From an uncultured Pirellula sp. (lineage in GTDB: Bacteria; Planctomycetota; Planctomycetia; Pirellulales; Pirellulaceae), in assembly GCA_903930765.1 (NCBI GenBank), contig CAIYZV010000255.1, positions 1 to 52,836 on the forward strand: 52,836 nt of DNA. Direction: 5' to 3'. The notes under the pieces are model-generated. The model had not been told where the DNA came from, did not search any database, and saw only the letters and a program-made list of their open reading frames with translations. Positions 30,367-40,523 of this stretch are shown one piece after another (the stretch's first letter is position 1; every line of letters starts with the position of its first letter). The position numbers and the translations under genes are program-made.

Positions 30367-32370
30367 ATGAATACCCTAAACTCGATTGCCACCCTCTCTC
30401 TTGCATCTGTATTCTCCCTCACAACCATCAGCTTACCGCTGTTCGCGCAGTCGGCCAGTAATGCCGGAACCAGTAAAGCTGCAACCGCGCCGTCGGTGAT
30501 CCGACCTGGCGATAACCTCAAGACCGATGGACTTCCAGAAGTTCCCAGCGAACTAGCCGATTCCGTTCGTTTGTACACCGAAGCTCGCGGCGCATCGATG
30601 TTTTCGTGGCATCCCAAAGAACGAGGTATGCTGATCTCCACACGATTCGCGAACTCAAACCAAGTCCACCGCGTGTCGATGCCCGGTGGCGCTCGATACC
30701 AACTCACATTCTTCAATGAGCCCGTAGGTTCCGCAGCCTATCCACCCAACGATGACTCGTACTTTCTCTACACCCGTGATGTTGGAGGTAACGAGTTCGC
30801 GCAACTGTACCGCTTCGACTTGGATTCTGGAAAATCAACGCTACTGAGCGATGGTGGACGCTCACAAAACGGCGGCTGGGTCTGGGATCGTTCCAAGTCG
30901 ATGGTCTGCTATGCCTCGACTCGACGCAATGGTGCCGATCGGGATATCTGGGGAATGAACCCGAAAGATCCCACGAGCAACCGTATCCTTTTTGAACTCA
31001 AAGGAGGCGGATGGTCTGCCCAAGACTGGTCGGAGAACAATGTCGATGTTCTGATCCGAGAAACACTATCCATCAATAAGTCCAACCTCTATCTCGGCGA
31101 AATCGCTCATGGACGACTCCGTCCTATCACCCCAGAGGACGACGAGGTATCCTATGGCGAAGCCGCCTTCGCCGCCGATGGACGCGCTATTTATGTCACC
31201 TCCGACCGCGGCAGTGAGTTCCAACAACTCTCCAAGATGGATCTCGAAACGGGCAAACTCGAGTCGATCACAAGCGATATACCTTGGGATGTCGAGAACT
31301 GGGGACTATCCGAAGACCGGAACCAAATCGCCTTGGTCGTGAATCGCGCGGGCATCTCTGATCTTTACGTCTACGACACAACGACAGGCACCCGACGCCG
31401 TGTCGAAAACCTTCCCACCGGTGTGATCAGTCTCGGCCCATGGCGAAACGACAACTCCGAGTTCGCGATTACGATCGCTTCGGCCCAAAGCTCGTCCGAT
31501 GTTTATAGCGTTCGCGCTGACTCCCTCGAGGTAACACGATGGACGGAAAGCGAAATGGGGGGACTCAAACCCGAATCGCTTGCCATTCCAAAACTGATCG
31601 AATGGAAGTCGTTCGATGATACGGCAATCAGCGGATTCCTCTACGAACCTCCATCCTCATTCGCCGGCCCACGCCCAGTAATCATCAATATCCACGGTGG
31701 ACCAGAAGGGCAGTCCCGACCGAACTTCCTCGGACGAAGCAATTACTTCATCAACGAACTCGGTTGCTCAATCATCTATCCAAATGTGCGAGGTAGCGTA
31801 GGCTATGGCAAGTCGTTTACGAAACTCGACAACGGCTTCAAACGCTTGGATTCCGTGAAGGATATCGGCGCTCTTTTGGATTGGATCGGAAACGACCCTC
31901 GTTTCGACAAAAAACGAATCATGATCACTGGCGGTAGCTACGGGGGCTATATGACCTTGGCATGCGCCGTCGAATACGATTCAAAAATCGCATGCTCCCT
32001 CGATGTCGTTGGCATCTCGCACTTCGGCACGTTTTTGAAGAACACCGAAAGCTACCGCCGCGATCTGCGCCGCGTCGAATACGGCGATGAACGCAATCCA
32101 GACATGGCGGAGTTCTTCGAGAAAATGGCCCCGCTGAACAACGCTCAGAAAATAACCAAACCTCTCTTCGTCGTCCAAGGTGGCAACGATCCGCGGGTTC
32201 CACTCAGCGAAGCTGACCAAATTGTGGCCAAGGTAAAAGGCAATCAAGGAGCTGTCTGGTACCTGATGGCGACCGACGAAGGGCATGGATTCCGCAAAAA
32301 GAACAACGCGGACTACCAGTTCTACGCCACCATCCTTTTCATCAAGAAACATTTGCTGGGGGCTCCATGA
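30367..32370 (+). CDS. S9 family (prolyl oligopeptidase-like) peptidase
   Basis: Signal peptide, WD/PD40-like propeller; IMITGGSYGGYMTLACAVEY catalytic Ser motif; VVQGGNDPRVP; ATDEGHGF. Confidence 0.95.
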   Translation: MNTLNSIATLSLASVFSLTTISLPLFAQSASNAGTSKAATAPSVIRPGDNLKTDGLPEVPSELADSVRLYTEARGASMFSWHPKERGMLISTRFANSNQVHRVSMPGGARYQLTFFNEPVGSAAYPPNDDSYFLYTRDVGGNEFAQLYRFDLDSGKSTLLSDGGRSQNGGWVWDRSKSMVCYASTRRNGADRDIWGMNPKDPTSNRILFELKGGGWSAQDWSENNVDVLIRETLSINKSNLYLGEIAHGRLRPITPEDDEVSYGEAAFAADGRAIYVTSDRGSEFQQLSKMDLETGKLESITSDIPWDVENWGLSEDRNQIALVVNRAGISDLYVYDTTTGTRRRVENLPTGVISLGPWRNDNSEFAITIASAQSSSDVYSVRADSLEVTRWTESEMGGLKPESLAIPKLIEWKSFDDTAISGFLYEPPSSFAGPRPVIINIHGGPEGQSRPNFLGRSNYFINELGCSIIYPNVRGSVGYGKSFTKLDNGFKRLDSVKDIGALLDWIGNDPRFDKKRIMITGGSYGGYMTLACAVEYDSKIACSLDVVGISHFGTFLKNTESYRRDLRRVEYGDERNPDMAEFFEKMAPLNNAQKITKPLFVVQGGNDPRVPLSEADQIVAKVKGNQGAVWYLMATDEGHGFRKKNNADYQFYATILFIKKHLLGAP

Positions 32371-33608
32371 GCGACGAACCAACCAGCGACCAATCTGCGG
32401 ATTCGATGAACCTCGGCAGCGAAACGCAAATCTCGGCAACACCCCCGATATTGGACGAAAATGCCTCGGACCGCGCAACCGTCTATCGGCTTTCTCCTAA
32501 AGTCGAAGAAAAACGCATCGCCGAGATCGCTTGCGATTTTCTGGAGAATCCCCGAAAACCTATCGGCGTTCCCGCGAGTCTCGAGGTTATCGCCATGTCC
32601 ACCGGACGAGGACAAACCGCCGAATCGATCGCGCGCCAATACGAAAATGCGCATGTGCTTCTTTGGTACATCGACCAATACCACTCGCTCCGAGCGATCG
32701 CACACTCGCAAATCCAAGAAGCACCAGCAACCGATTCCGATGCAACCGATGCCGGAGTGGTAAGCGTGGCGAGCCCAACCAATCTCGAGATCCGTTGCCT
32801 CGCAGACCTCCCTGAAAAGGAGTTCGATCTCGCACTGCTCCCTCTCCAAACCAGCGGTGAACAAGAACTCGCACGGGATTTTCTGCAACAGTGTTACGAT
32901 CGGCTTCGTGTCGGTGGAACACTGATAGCCTCCGTCGACAACCCTAAGGACCGATGGTTGCATGACCAATTGAAGGGTTACGAAAAGAGTGTCAAGGTTC
33001 GACCGTTCGAGGACGCGATGGTGTATCTCGTCGAAAAAACGAAACCCTTGAAAAAACTCAAGGACTTCAGTTGCTCACTCGCCTACCGAGACTGCGATGA
33101 ATTGATTCAGTTGATGACTCGCCCGGGTGTATTTTCGCACCGGCAACTCGATAACGGTGCACGGCAATTGCTGGATGCCGTAGACGTGTATCCCCAATCA
33201 CGGCTCATCGATATCGGTTGCGGTAGCGGATCCGTTGCTCTCGGGCTCGCCATCAGAGATCCATCTGCAATGGTTCACGCCGTCGACTCCAATGCCAGAG
33301 CCATCTGGTGTGTAGAACAAGGAAAACGTCTGAACAAACTCTCCAACATAACCACCGAACTGAACGCCACCGGCATGTATGACGGCCCAGGTTCGTTTGA
33401 TATGGCCTTGGCCAATCCACCCTACTTTGGAGATTTCCAGATCGCTGAGAAATTCATCGAGGCAGCCCACCGATCCCTTAGGCCCGGCGGACGCTTGGTA
33501 TTGGTGACCAAGCAACCAGCGTGGTACGAAGAAAATCTGGTGCGTTGGTTCCATGACACGGAAGTATTCCCGTCGCGACGTTACCATATCGCATCAGGCG
33601 TGAAATGA
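32367..33608 (+). CDS. Class I SAM methyltransferase, RsmC/RlmG-like
   Basis: LIDIGCGSGSVALGLAIRDPSAMVHAVDSNARA and MALANPPYFG (NPPY motif); ATGA overlap with upstream peptidase. Confidence 0.85.
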   Translation: MSDEPTSDQSADSMNLGSETQISATPPILDENASDRATVYRLSPKVEEKRIAEIACDFLENPRKPIGVPASLEVIAMSTGRGQTAESIARQYENAHVLLWYIDQYHSLRAIAHSQIQEAPATDSDATDAGVVSVASPTNLEIRCLADLPEKEFDLALLPLQTSGEQELARDFLQQCYDRLRVGGTLIASVDNPKDRWLHDQLKGYEKSVKVRPFEDAMVYLVEKTKPLKKLKDFSCSLAYRDCDELIQLMTRPGVFSHRQLDNGARQLLDAVDVYPQSRLIDIGCGSGSVALGLAIRDPSAMVHAVDSNARAIWCVEQGKRLNKLSNITTELNATGMYDGPGSFDMALANPPYFGDFQIAEKFIEAAHRSLRPGGRLVLVTKQPAWYEENLVRWFHDTEVFPSRRYHIASGVK

Positions 33609-33701
33609 CTTCGCTGTTGGCTAGGATCCAAGATCCAAGCGGCAGTAACGGATCTGGTTTTCGTAGCTGTTGTCGCCGTCTTTCCACCTGTCGAGTACCA
33701 A

Positions 33702-33735
33702 CAAAAAATCCACCGGGCTTTCTGCACGGTGGATT
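33702..33735 (-). terminator. Rho-independent terminator (minus strand)
   Basis: Minus strand AATCCACCG-N11-CGGTGGATT-TTTTG. Confidence 0.8.
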
Positions 33736-33781
33736 CCATCGTTTTTGAATTAGCGAACGCGGAGGGTTCCGCGTCCGAGGA

Positions 33782-34051
33782 TCAAGTCACCACTTCCTTG
33801 ATCTTTTGCAAGAAGTGGTCGTTACCGTCTTTGCTCAATTCCTTGGCATGACGTTCTGCCTTTTTGACATCTTGGTACTCAAAAACCGCTACACGCTTGA
33901 GGTGCTGGTTAAACACACCCCAATACAACTTGATCCGTGGTTCCGCGGCCGCTTTACGCGTTCGCTTTGGTTTCGCTTCGACTGCGACTGGATTCTGGTC
34001 GACTTCCGTGGCGGCCTTCTTCGTACGTTGAGCTTTCGCAACGCTTGCCAT
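33782..34051 (-). CDS. Small basic protein with Lys/Ala/Arg-rich N-terminal tail
   Basis: Likely start at 34051 (MASVAKAQRTKKAATEVDQNPVAVEAKPKRTRKAAAEPRIKLYWGVFNQHLKRVAVFEYQDVKKAERHAKELS...); followed by a good terminator. Confidence 0.75.
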   Translation of the reverse strand: MASVAKAQRTKKAATEVDQNPVAVEAKPKRTRKAAAEPRIKLYWGVFNQHLKRVAVFEYQDVKKAERHAKELSKDGNDHFLQKIKEVVT

Positions 34052-34473
34052 GATTAGGCTCCAAACTGAATGAGAAGAAAGCAAAAAAAGTAAAGTCCGC
34101 GTGGATGCAACGCCTTGGGTTACAAAGGGAAGGAAGGAGGCAACCCGGGTGGGATACGTTTCCAAGCGGCAAACCTCCATTATAAACGAAACCCGAGAAA
34201 CTCCCATCCTGTAGACTCCAACTGGAAGGAAATTACTTCTCGGGTGGCTTTGCCGATTAATGCAAGCATCCTTGCCTGACCAGCGCTCTCAAGGACGAAA
34301 AGGCTGGATTTTGCTGGGGAAAACGGCATTGAAGGGATATCCGTAATCGCCTGTCTCGTTGCCATCACCCCCCGATTGAGCCAAAAAGAAAACCGTTCAA
34401 TCAGGGCGATCTCACTATGGATGCGATCAGAACATCCACCTTGTACCGACGCCCAGGGAGTCTTAACTCCCGT

Positions 34474-36594
34474 TTAGTAACGGTACTGCAAACCGTAGTT
34501 CACGCTGTGGAGAGTGAAATTGCTTTCGGTCAGCGAGAAGCTCGGACGCGCTGCGCCCACCAAGGGATTGGTTAGGTTCGATGCAAGCTGCGGGTCGAAT
34601 TGATCTGCAGCCCTGACCACCTTGGGAAGCTCCAAGAACGAATACCCAACCGTTGCTTCGAGATTCCGAGTCAAACGATAACCTAGGGTTACATTCAACT
34701 CCGGCGAAACGACGAAAGTATCGTTGGTGTAAAACCCGTTGTTCGTGCTTCGAGCTTGCAACCCGTTGTTGGAACTGGTCACTGACGGTGGCGTGCCTGG
34801 CACTGTAATCGTCTGCGTACCGTTGATGGTGACGTTTCGTTCCATGTTCCCAAGACCCAGCTTGAACATCCCAGACAGGCTCCAGCTGCGGCCGTAGGTG
34901 ATGCTCGACACACCCAGCGTACCACCGTAAAAACGGTTGTTGGTGATGAATGTATCGTTGAGCTGCAAGAGGTTTCCTGAAGGGATGGCCGAAGTCGTCG
35001 AACTGACCGAGATGCTATCGGACAACCGTGCCGCTTGAGCTCCCGCCAGAAACTCCGTCCGACCCATGTAATTGTTTCGGATGATGCTCTTGAGAAGTAA
35101 ATCCCCCCCGTACACATCGGAGGTCGCATGGGCGAGCAACGAACCAGAAGAGACACCCGGCTCGACCACGGAGATCGATTGCTGTGTATTTGTCGTCGGA
35201 TCCAAATAGGGTCGCACAATCGACGTCGCGTTCGATTGCGTGCTATCAAAAGTCAGAGACTGCGCTCCGGAATCAAAGAATCGCAATTGCATGCTGGAAC
35301 AAAGATCGTTTCGGAACAACCAACCAAATTCCCCACGCAGTCCCTGCACCGTTTCATCCATCGGCACCGTACCTCCGAACAAATCCGAAGAACCAGCGCT
35401 CCCTACCGCACCTGTTCGCACCAAACCTGGAATCGTCGAGTCGCTCGGCCAAAAGGTCGCCGCTTCCAACCGGGCCGAGAATCGATTCAAGACAAACCCA
35501 TACGGGAACGCCAATTGGATATTCAGTGTCGGTACTTCTCCACAGCCGCATTGCCCTAGGTAGCCGCCGCAACCAGCACATCCACCACTGCTCGTTTCGG
35601 TCTCTCCTTCGATCGTTCCTTCACTGACAACCACTTCCCCTTCGGAAACGGCAACTCCATCGGATTCTGGTTGGGTATCTTGGGCATGCGAATGCGCAAT
35701 CCCCTTGTTGCAACTGGGGCACGATGCAAGCTGTACCTTGCTCGGCGATGCCGAAACGTTCGACGCTGACCGGGCGGCAGTCGGCTGGCCGGCAGTCGGC
35801 TGGCCGGCAGTCGGCTGGCCGGCAGTCGGCTGGCCGGCAGTCGGCTGGCCGGCAGTCGGCTGGGGACTAACAGTCTTCGCGACAGCGGGTTTCGTAATGG
35901 CAGACTGCCTGACAATCGTTTGCGAGGGGGTGGATTGAGTTGGTGCACTCTTAGCTGGAACCGACTTCGACGAACCCGTTGCTACAACTCCACTTGCCGG
36001 TCGATGTTGCTGAACCAGCTGAGGCGGCCGCTGGACCGCTTGGGTCGCAGGAGGCAGCGGTTGGGTGGGAACTGGTGCCGCCAACACCGATTTCGGTACC
36101 ATCTTTTTGGCTCCTGAAGCAGCAACCACGGCGCCGGCAACCGCAGGATTGCTAGTTGCTTGTCCGCGGTAACCAGAAGCATGGTTCAACGACTTCGAAT
36201 TCTCGGCCGCTTGTTGCTGCAATCGTTCGACATAGCTCGCGCGGCTTACGCGTGACCCTTCGGAAGCATTTCCTGCGGCTTGCCCTTTCGAGCGATCCGA
36301 ACCTCCCTCGTCGGTCGTCCATTCGAACCGTTCATTGACTGGGCTGGAAATCTCGAGCGAAGCCCCACTCGATGCGGCGGGCATCCCGGGCTCCGTGGTT
36401 TGTGTATCGGCGATCTGTGGCGACGTCGATGTTCCGTAAAAATCTCGACTCGATTGACGGCCTGTTCGTAATTGCGCGACCGCGTCCGACGCCATGAAAA
36501 GCGGCGAGGCGACCGCAAATGCCGCTACCAGCTTGGCGATTCTTCGGGCGCGCTGTGCGCTGTTTCGAGCGATTCTCATCTTGGATTCCACCAT
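34474..36594 (-). CDS. BBP7-like outer-membrane beta-barrel protein
   Basis: 706 aa; signal peptide, low-complexity Pro/Gln/Thr linker, C-terminal beta-barrel pattern ending ...SLTESNFTLHSVNYGLQYRY. Confidence 0.75.
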   Translation of the reverse strand: MVESKMRIARNSAQRARRIAKLVAAFAVASPLFMASDAVAQLRTGRQSSRDFYGTSTSPQIADTQTTEPGMPAASSGASLEISSPVNERFEWTTDEGGSDRSKGQAAGNASEGSRVSRASYVERLQQQAAENSKSLNHASGYRGQATSNPAVAGAVVAASGAKKMVPKSVLAAPVPTQPLPPATQAVQRPPQLVQQHRPASGVVATGSSKSVPAKSAPTQSTPSQTIVRQSAITKPAVAKTVSPQPTAGQPTAGQPTAGQPTAGQPTAGQPTAARSASNVSASPSKVQLASCPSCNKGIAHSHAQDTQPESDGVAVSEGEVVVSEGTIEGETETSSGGCAGCGGYLGQCGCGEVPTLNIQLAFPYGFVLNRFSARLEAATFWPSDSTIPGLVRTGAVGSAGSSDLFGGTVPMDETVQGLRGEFGWLFRNDLCSSMQLRFFDSGAQSLTFDSTQSNATSIVRPYLDPTTNTQQSISVVEPGVSSGSLLAHATSDVYGGDLLLKSIIRNNYMGRTEFLAGAQAARLSDSISVSSTTSAIPSGNLLQLNDTFITNNRFYGGTLGVSSITYGRSWSLSGMFKLGLGNMERNVTINGTQTITVPGTPPSVTSSNNGLQARSTNNGFYTNDTFVVSPELNVTLGYRLTRNLEATVGYSFLELPKVVRAADQFDPQLASNLTNPLVGAARPSFSLTESNFTLHSVNYGLQYRY
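35776..35865 (-). repeat. 15-bp coding tandem repeat, 6 copies (PTAGQ)n
   Basis: GGCAGTCGGCTGGCC x6 on + strand; encodes PTAGQPTAGQPTAGQPTAGQPTAGQPTA. Confidence 0.97.
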
Positions 36595-36637
36595 CTTCTT
36601 AGTTCAGGCCTGTAACGTCGAATGCTTGCAATCGCAT

Positions 36638-36669
36638 GCATCACTGCATCACTGCATCACTGCATCACT
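36638..36669. repeat. 8-bp tandem repeat, 4 copies (GCATCACT)
   Basis: gcatcactgcatcactgcatcactgcatcact immediately upstream of the BBP7-like gene. Confidence 0.95.
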
Positions 36670-36993
36670 AAGGACCGGTTCGCCGAATTGGGCATCGTTG
36701 CGCAGGAAGCCCCTGCCACGGCCTATTTGGAAAACTCTTCCTCGTGCATCGGCTATTCCGCTTGAGAAGATTGAGCAAACCTGGAAGATTTTGACGGCTG
36801 CGTTCGTTTTTGCGGCGGTAATGCTAGCGTGGCCTAAAGCATCCACCACCAAAGCTCGTGGGAAAATCTCCTGATCGTAACGGCTCTATCGCTACTTCCT
36901 TGGATCATCACCTAGGAAGGCCGAGAGCGTCGATAAGCAATGTTGGGGTCTGATGCACCCCAGCAGGAATTTCATTCGTAAAAGGATTTACCT

Positions 36994-37566
36994 ATGCGTC
37001 GCCTATGGATTGGTGGTTTGGTATTGGGATCGCTTTCGATGGCAACCCAGTCCGCTCAAGCACAATGGACCGAGGCAAAGCATCATTGTCATGTGGATTT
37101 TGCACGCAACAACTCATGGCCGCAGCCATTTCGAGGCCAAGACGCACGATCGGTAGTCGCTCCTTTCGAAGTCATGAAGAACAACGGCTGGCGCGACAAC
37201 AACACCGTCGGTAATCTGATGTTTAAGGATGGGGAGATCTCAGAAGCAGGGCGTCTCAAGATCGCTCAGATCCTCACTGTCCCCCCGCCGAGTCGCCGCA
37301 TTGTTTACATTCAGGCCGCTCCGACGGTCAAGCAAACAGAAGCTCGCATCCAAAGCGTTCAAGTCGCAATTTCGGAAATGGTCCCCACAGGACCTCTTCC
37401 TGACGTTGTCGTAACGAACGTTCCTCCGAGCACGTCATCTGGCTCCTACCAAACCTCTGTGCATCGGGCGATTGCCAACTCGACCCCTCTACCTCGCTTG
37501 CCCGCCTTCAGCGGCATCAACGCTCCGTCAGCGCAGACAACCGCTCCGCAAGACTCGGGCAACTAA
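36994..37566 (+). CDS. Secreted hypothetical protein
   Basis: 190 aa with signal peptide (MRRLWIGGLVLGSLSMATQSAQAQW). Confidence 0.75.
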   Translation: MRRLWIGGLVLGSLSMATQSAQAQWTEAKHHCHVDFARNNSWPQPFRGQDARSVVAPFEVMKNNGWRDNNTVGNLMFKDGEISEAGRLKIAQILTVPPPSRRIVYIQAAPTVKQTEARIQSVQVAISEMVPTGPLPDVVVTNVPPSTSSGSYQTSVHRAIANSTPLPRLPAFSGINAPSAQTTAPQDSGN

Positions 37567-37649
37567 CCTTTGCACTGCATGCCGATGCTGTTCGGTTATC
37601 CCCATCATCTTGGGTAACCGAGGGGGATCCGCATGGCGATCGAAGATCG

Positions 37650-38870
37650 CTAAATACGTACAAAGATGCCTTGACGGTACATCCACCTCAGGATGCACCA
37701 AAACAAGAGCAACGTGATTGCGCCCATCAACATCGGTTGCACCTGCTCAGACACGATCCGGTCCAGCAGAGCACCAAAGTGACGCTCGATCGCGTCCTGG
37801 GTCGGCTTCTCTAGCGTCCAACTCATCACGTAGGCGGCAATCGAATTGGCACCGATCACGGTCCAAAAATACGCCCATCTGGTAAATCCACCCACATCGC
37901 AGATCCAGTGCAAAGCGAGCAACCAGACGAAGCAAAGACCACCGCTCCAAAGGGTCCAGGAGGGCGTCCAAATCCGCTTTACAATCGGGCATACGCCGAC
38001 ATAGTCCAATCCCCAAGCCATCGCCAAACAGACCGCTGCTGCGAAGAGAAAAAAACGACTTCGTTCGGATTCACTAATCTCCTGCCGTAACCAACCTCCG
38101 GCAATCAGCCCCAGAGTCATCGTCGCTAACGTAGGCACAAAGCTCAGCGTGCAATAACCTCCGCCGGAAAACAAAAACGGCTTCTCGCGAGGGAACTGGT
38201 TCATCCACCAAGTATCAAACGCCCACGCCAAATTGCTGTTCTTGTTCCAATGCGCTCCGAACCCATCCGCGTGATGAGACCATGCTGATGGCACCCCGAC
38301 GGCCGCATAATCAAATTCAGATGTCGGCAATGGAAAAGCGGCAAACGCTCCCCAGACCAACCCCAAAATCACCAATACCGTTGCGATCAACCAGCGCGTA
38401 CCTAACGACGCAAACATAAAAAGAATCCAGTACCCAAGTCCAATCTGGGTGAGCGTATCGTCAAACGTGAAATTGGTTTGCGACTTGCCCAAACTGCGTA
38501 GAAAGATACCGAGGAATATCAAAATCAAGCTGCGCCAACATGCGTGCAGAAACATCCACCCCCACGTCTGCCCGGATGCAACTCGTTTGGCATACGAGAA
38601 GGCTAACGATGTTCCTACCAAAAAAGAAAAGCTCGGCTGAATCATGTCATGCAGTGAACAGCCTCGCCATTCAACGTGGGATGTATGAAACGACACCCAC
38701 TCAAATACCCCTTGGATCCACGGGGAGAAACCCTCTTTAAACTCGCGCAGTTGACTCCAATGAAGCACCTCCGCCAGCATGAGGAACATGACCATACCGC
38801 GATAGATGTCGATACTGGGCATCCGGCGACTATTGGATCGTACTGCCGCAGCCTCCGTCGCATCCACCAT
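37650..38870 (-). CDS. DUF5009/HGSNAT-like multi-pass membrane acyltransferase
   Basis: ORF 37650..38966; likely start 38870. PSIDIYRGMVMFLMLAEVLHW..., 8+ TM segments, SFLVGTSLAFSYAKR. Confidence 0.8.
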   Translation of the reverse strand: MVDATEAAAVRSNSRRMPSIDIYRGMVMFLMLAEVLHWSQLREFKEGFSPWIQGVFEWVSFHTSHVEWRGCSLHDMIQPSFSFLVGTSLAFSYAKRVASGQTWGWMFLHACWRSLILIFLGIFLRSLGKSQTNFTFDDTLTQIGLGYWILFMFASLGTRWLIATVLVILGLVWGAFAAFPLPTSEFDYAAVGVPSAWSHHADGFGAHWNKNSNLAWAFDTWWMNQFPREKPFLFSGGGYCTLSFVPTLATMTLGLIAGGWLRQEISESERSRFFLFAAAVCLAMAWGLDYVGVCPIVKRIWTPSWTLWSGGLCFVWLLALHWICDVGGFTRWAYFWTVIGANSIAAYVMSWTLEKPTQDAIERHFGALLDRIVSEQVQPMLMGAITLLLFWCILRWMYRQGIFVRI

Positions 38871-38890
38871 AAGACCACCTAAAATCCACT

Positions 38891-39220
38891 CTAACGAGTT
38901 CGGAACATCGGTACGACAAAGTCCAACAGCGGGGAACCTGCAGTCAGCAAAAACCCCCATAACCACGGCAGGTTATCCCATAGCTCAGACGGTAGCATGG
39001 TAGCGGCTGCCAACAAGCCGATCGCTGCCACCAGAAAAAATTCCGCTCGCAAAGGCCTCTGCCACGCAGAAAACCACAAGACGACCACCCAAAACGCAAT
39101 CATTAACCCAACGACCCCCATCGCCATCCAGCCGAACAGGATCAGCAGGAATAAGTGGATTAGGTAGTAGTAGGTTAGCTTGAAGGAGAATAAATTTCGA
39201 AGTTTAGCGAGTAAATTCAT
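38891..39220 (-). CDS. Small hypothetical membrane protein
   Basis: 110 aa from likely ATG at 39220 (MNLLAKLRNLFSFKLTYYYLIHLFLLILFGWMAMG...); 3-4 TM. Confidence 0.6.
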   Translation of the reverse strand: MNLLAKLRNLFSFKLTYYYLIHLFLLILFGWMAMGVVGLMIAFWVVVLWFSAWQRPLRAEFFLVAAIGLLAAATMLPSELWDNLPWLWGFLLTAGSPLLDFVVPMFRTR

Positions 39221-39239
39221 AGGCAGCTTGATTCTACAC

Positions 39240-39488
39240 CTACTTCGGTTTTTTTTCGAGTTCCAGCATGCACTCCTTCCGCGACAAACCCCCAGCACGG
39301 GCCGCCCCAGGCTTTCCTAGTCTTCTCGCCAGCTGCAGACACCTTACTGTCGCTCCATAAGGCACCTCGCACAACCGCCCCCATACGCTCTTCCGAAACG
39401 GTGCGCCGTTGCCCTCACTCGGAACATCAAATCGAGTGCGTGCAAGAGCGAAATACTCCATTACCACCTGGATACGGTCTCTCGACAA
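39240..39488 (-). pseudogene. Degraded methylated-DNA--protein-cysteine methyltransferase (MGMT/Ogt) remnant
   Basis: VVMEYFALARTRFDVPSEGNGAPFRKSVWGRLCEVPYGATVRCLQLARRLGKPGAARA|GGLSRKECMLELEKKPK aligns by eye to the MGMT DNA-binding domain on both sides of a missing VGxAxGxNP..PCHRVIG..G..GY segment. Confidence 0.75.
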
Positions 39489-39503
39489 TCGTCCAGTATC
39501 CGA

Positions 39504-40523
39504 TCACCATTCGGGCTCGGCAGTTACCAAAAAATAAATTAATGGAATCAGCATTGCACAACAAATACCTGCAGCCACGGTAGCTCGTAACCATGGGTTC
39601 AAACGTCGAGCGCATAAATCGACAATCCCCACCATCGACGGCAAAAATAGGACAAGCCAAAACCATCGACTCGGCAACGCCTCACTCACGTAGAACGTTG
39701 AAACTACCAAGCATGCAACCCCCATCCAGCTCAGCCCCAAGATGACAGGCGCTAGAGGCCACGAAAACAGCACTTCAGAAGAGCGAGTAGGTCGGAATAA
39801 CTGGACCACACTGACTCCACTAGAAACACCAACCCCCACCAGCACCCACTCACTCAACGACGCATACGACGGTAATACCATCGCAACGATACAACCAAAT
39901 TGCGCGAGCAAAACCAAGGGATACCATCGCCCTCCTGGTCCATTCGCAATCCCATCCATCGCATACGCATTCCATGCTGCGGCAACAGCGCTCGATACAG
40001 CCAATCGCCCCACCGTAGGAAGTTTGTCCTGATACCCCTCCCCCATCGGAAAAAGCAAGTAACTAGCCCCGATCCAAAACGTCAACAAACAAGGAACCCT
40101 CCATCCCTGAAAGCCTTCCGAAGATCCCAAAAAGAAGTGTTCGAGGGCTAAGGACATGATGACTGCCGGCACCAACCAAACCATCAACATCCACGGTTCG
40201 CGAGCCTCCCATCCAAACCACTCCTTCGGAGATAGCAAAATCCCCCGTTGCATAAAGTCGGACACGATGAAGGCAGAGCAAATCACAAGTGCTCCAATCA
40301 CTCCAATCCCGGTTAACCCGCGCGAGGGTGCCGGCGAATCCTGACGGCGCACAAGCAACCATGCACCGATCCATGCCAGTACCCCAGGTACCAGCAAACG
40401 TTGAATCGCAATTTGGAGCTCAAACCATACGACATCACTCACGCTCTCACTCCATGTCGACAAAATGGATGCTTTGAAATCTTCGATAGCCAAGGCTTGC
40501 GGCGAACGCCATCCCATTTGCAA
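39504..40523 (-). CDS. Hypothetical multi-pass membrane protein
   Basis: 339 aa with many hydrophobic segments. Confidence 0.7.
   Translation of the reverse strand: MQMGWRSPQALAIEDFKASILSTWSESVSDVVWFELQIAIQRLLVPGVLAWIGAWLLVRRQDSPAPSRGLTGIGVIGALVICSAFIVSDFMQRGILLSPKEWFGWEAREPWMLMVWLVPAVIMSLALEHFFLGSSEGFQGWRVPCLLTFWIGASYLLFPMGEGYQDKLPTVGRLAVSSAVAAAWNAYAMDGIANGPGGRWYPLVLLAQFGCIVAMVLPSYASLSEWVLVGVGVSSGVSVVQLFRPTRSSEVLFSWPLAPVILGLSWMGVACLVVSTFYVSEALPSRWFWLVLFLPSMVGIVDLCARRLNPWLRATVAAGICCAMLIPLIYFLVTAEPEW

Noticed and set aside
35776-35865. Mobile or regulatory element from the 15-bp x6 repeat
   Set aside because: In frame within the BBP7-like protein as (PTAGQ)n; a coding low-complexity linker is sufficient.
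34474-36594. Possible adhesin or toxin delivery protein
   Set aside because: Beta-barrel pattern and planctomycete context fit a BBP7-like porin better; no toxin domain seen.
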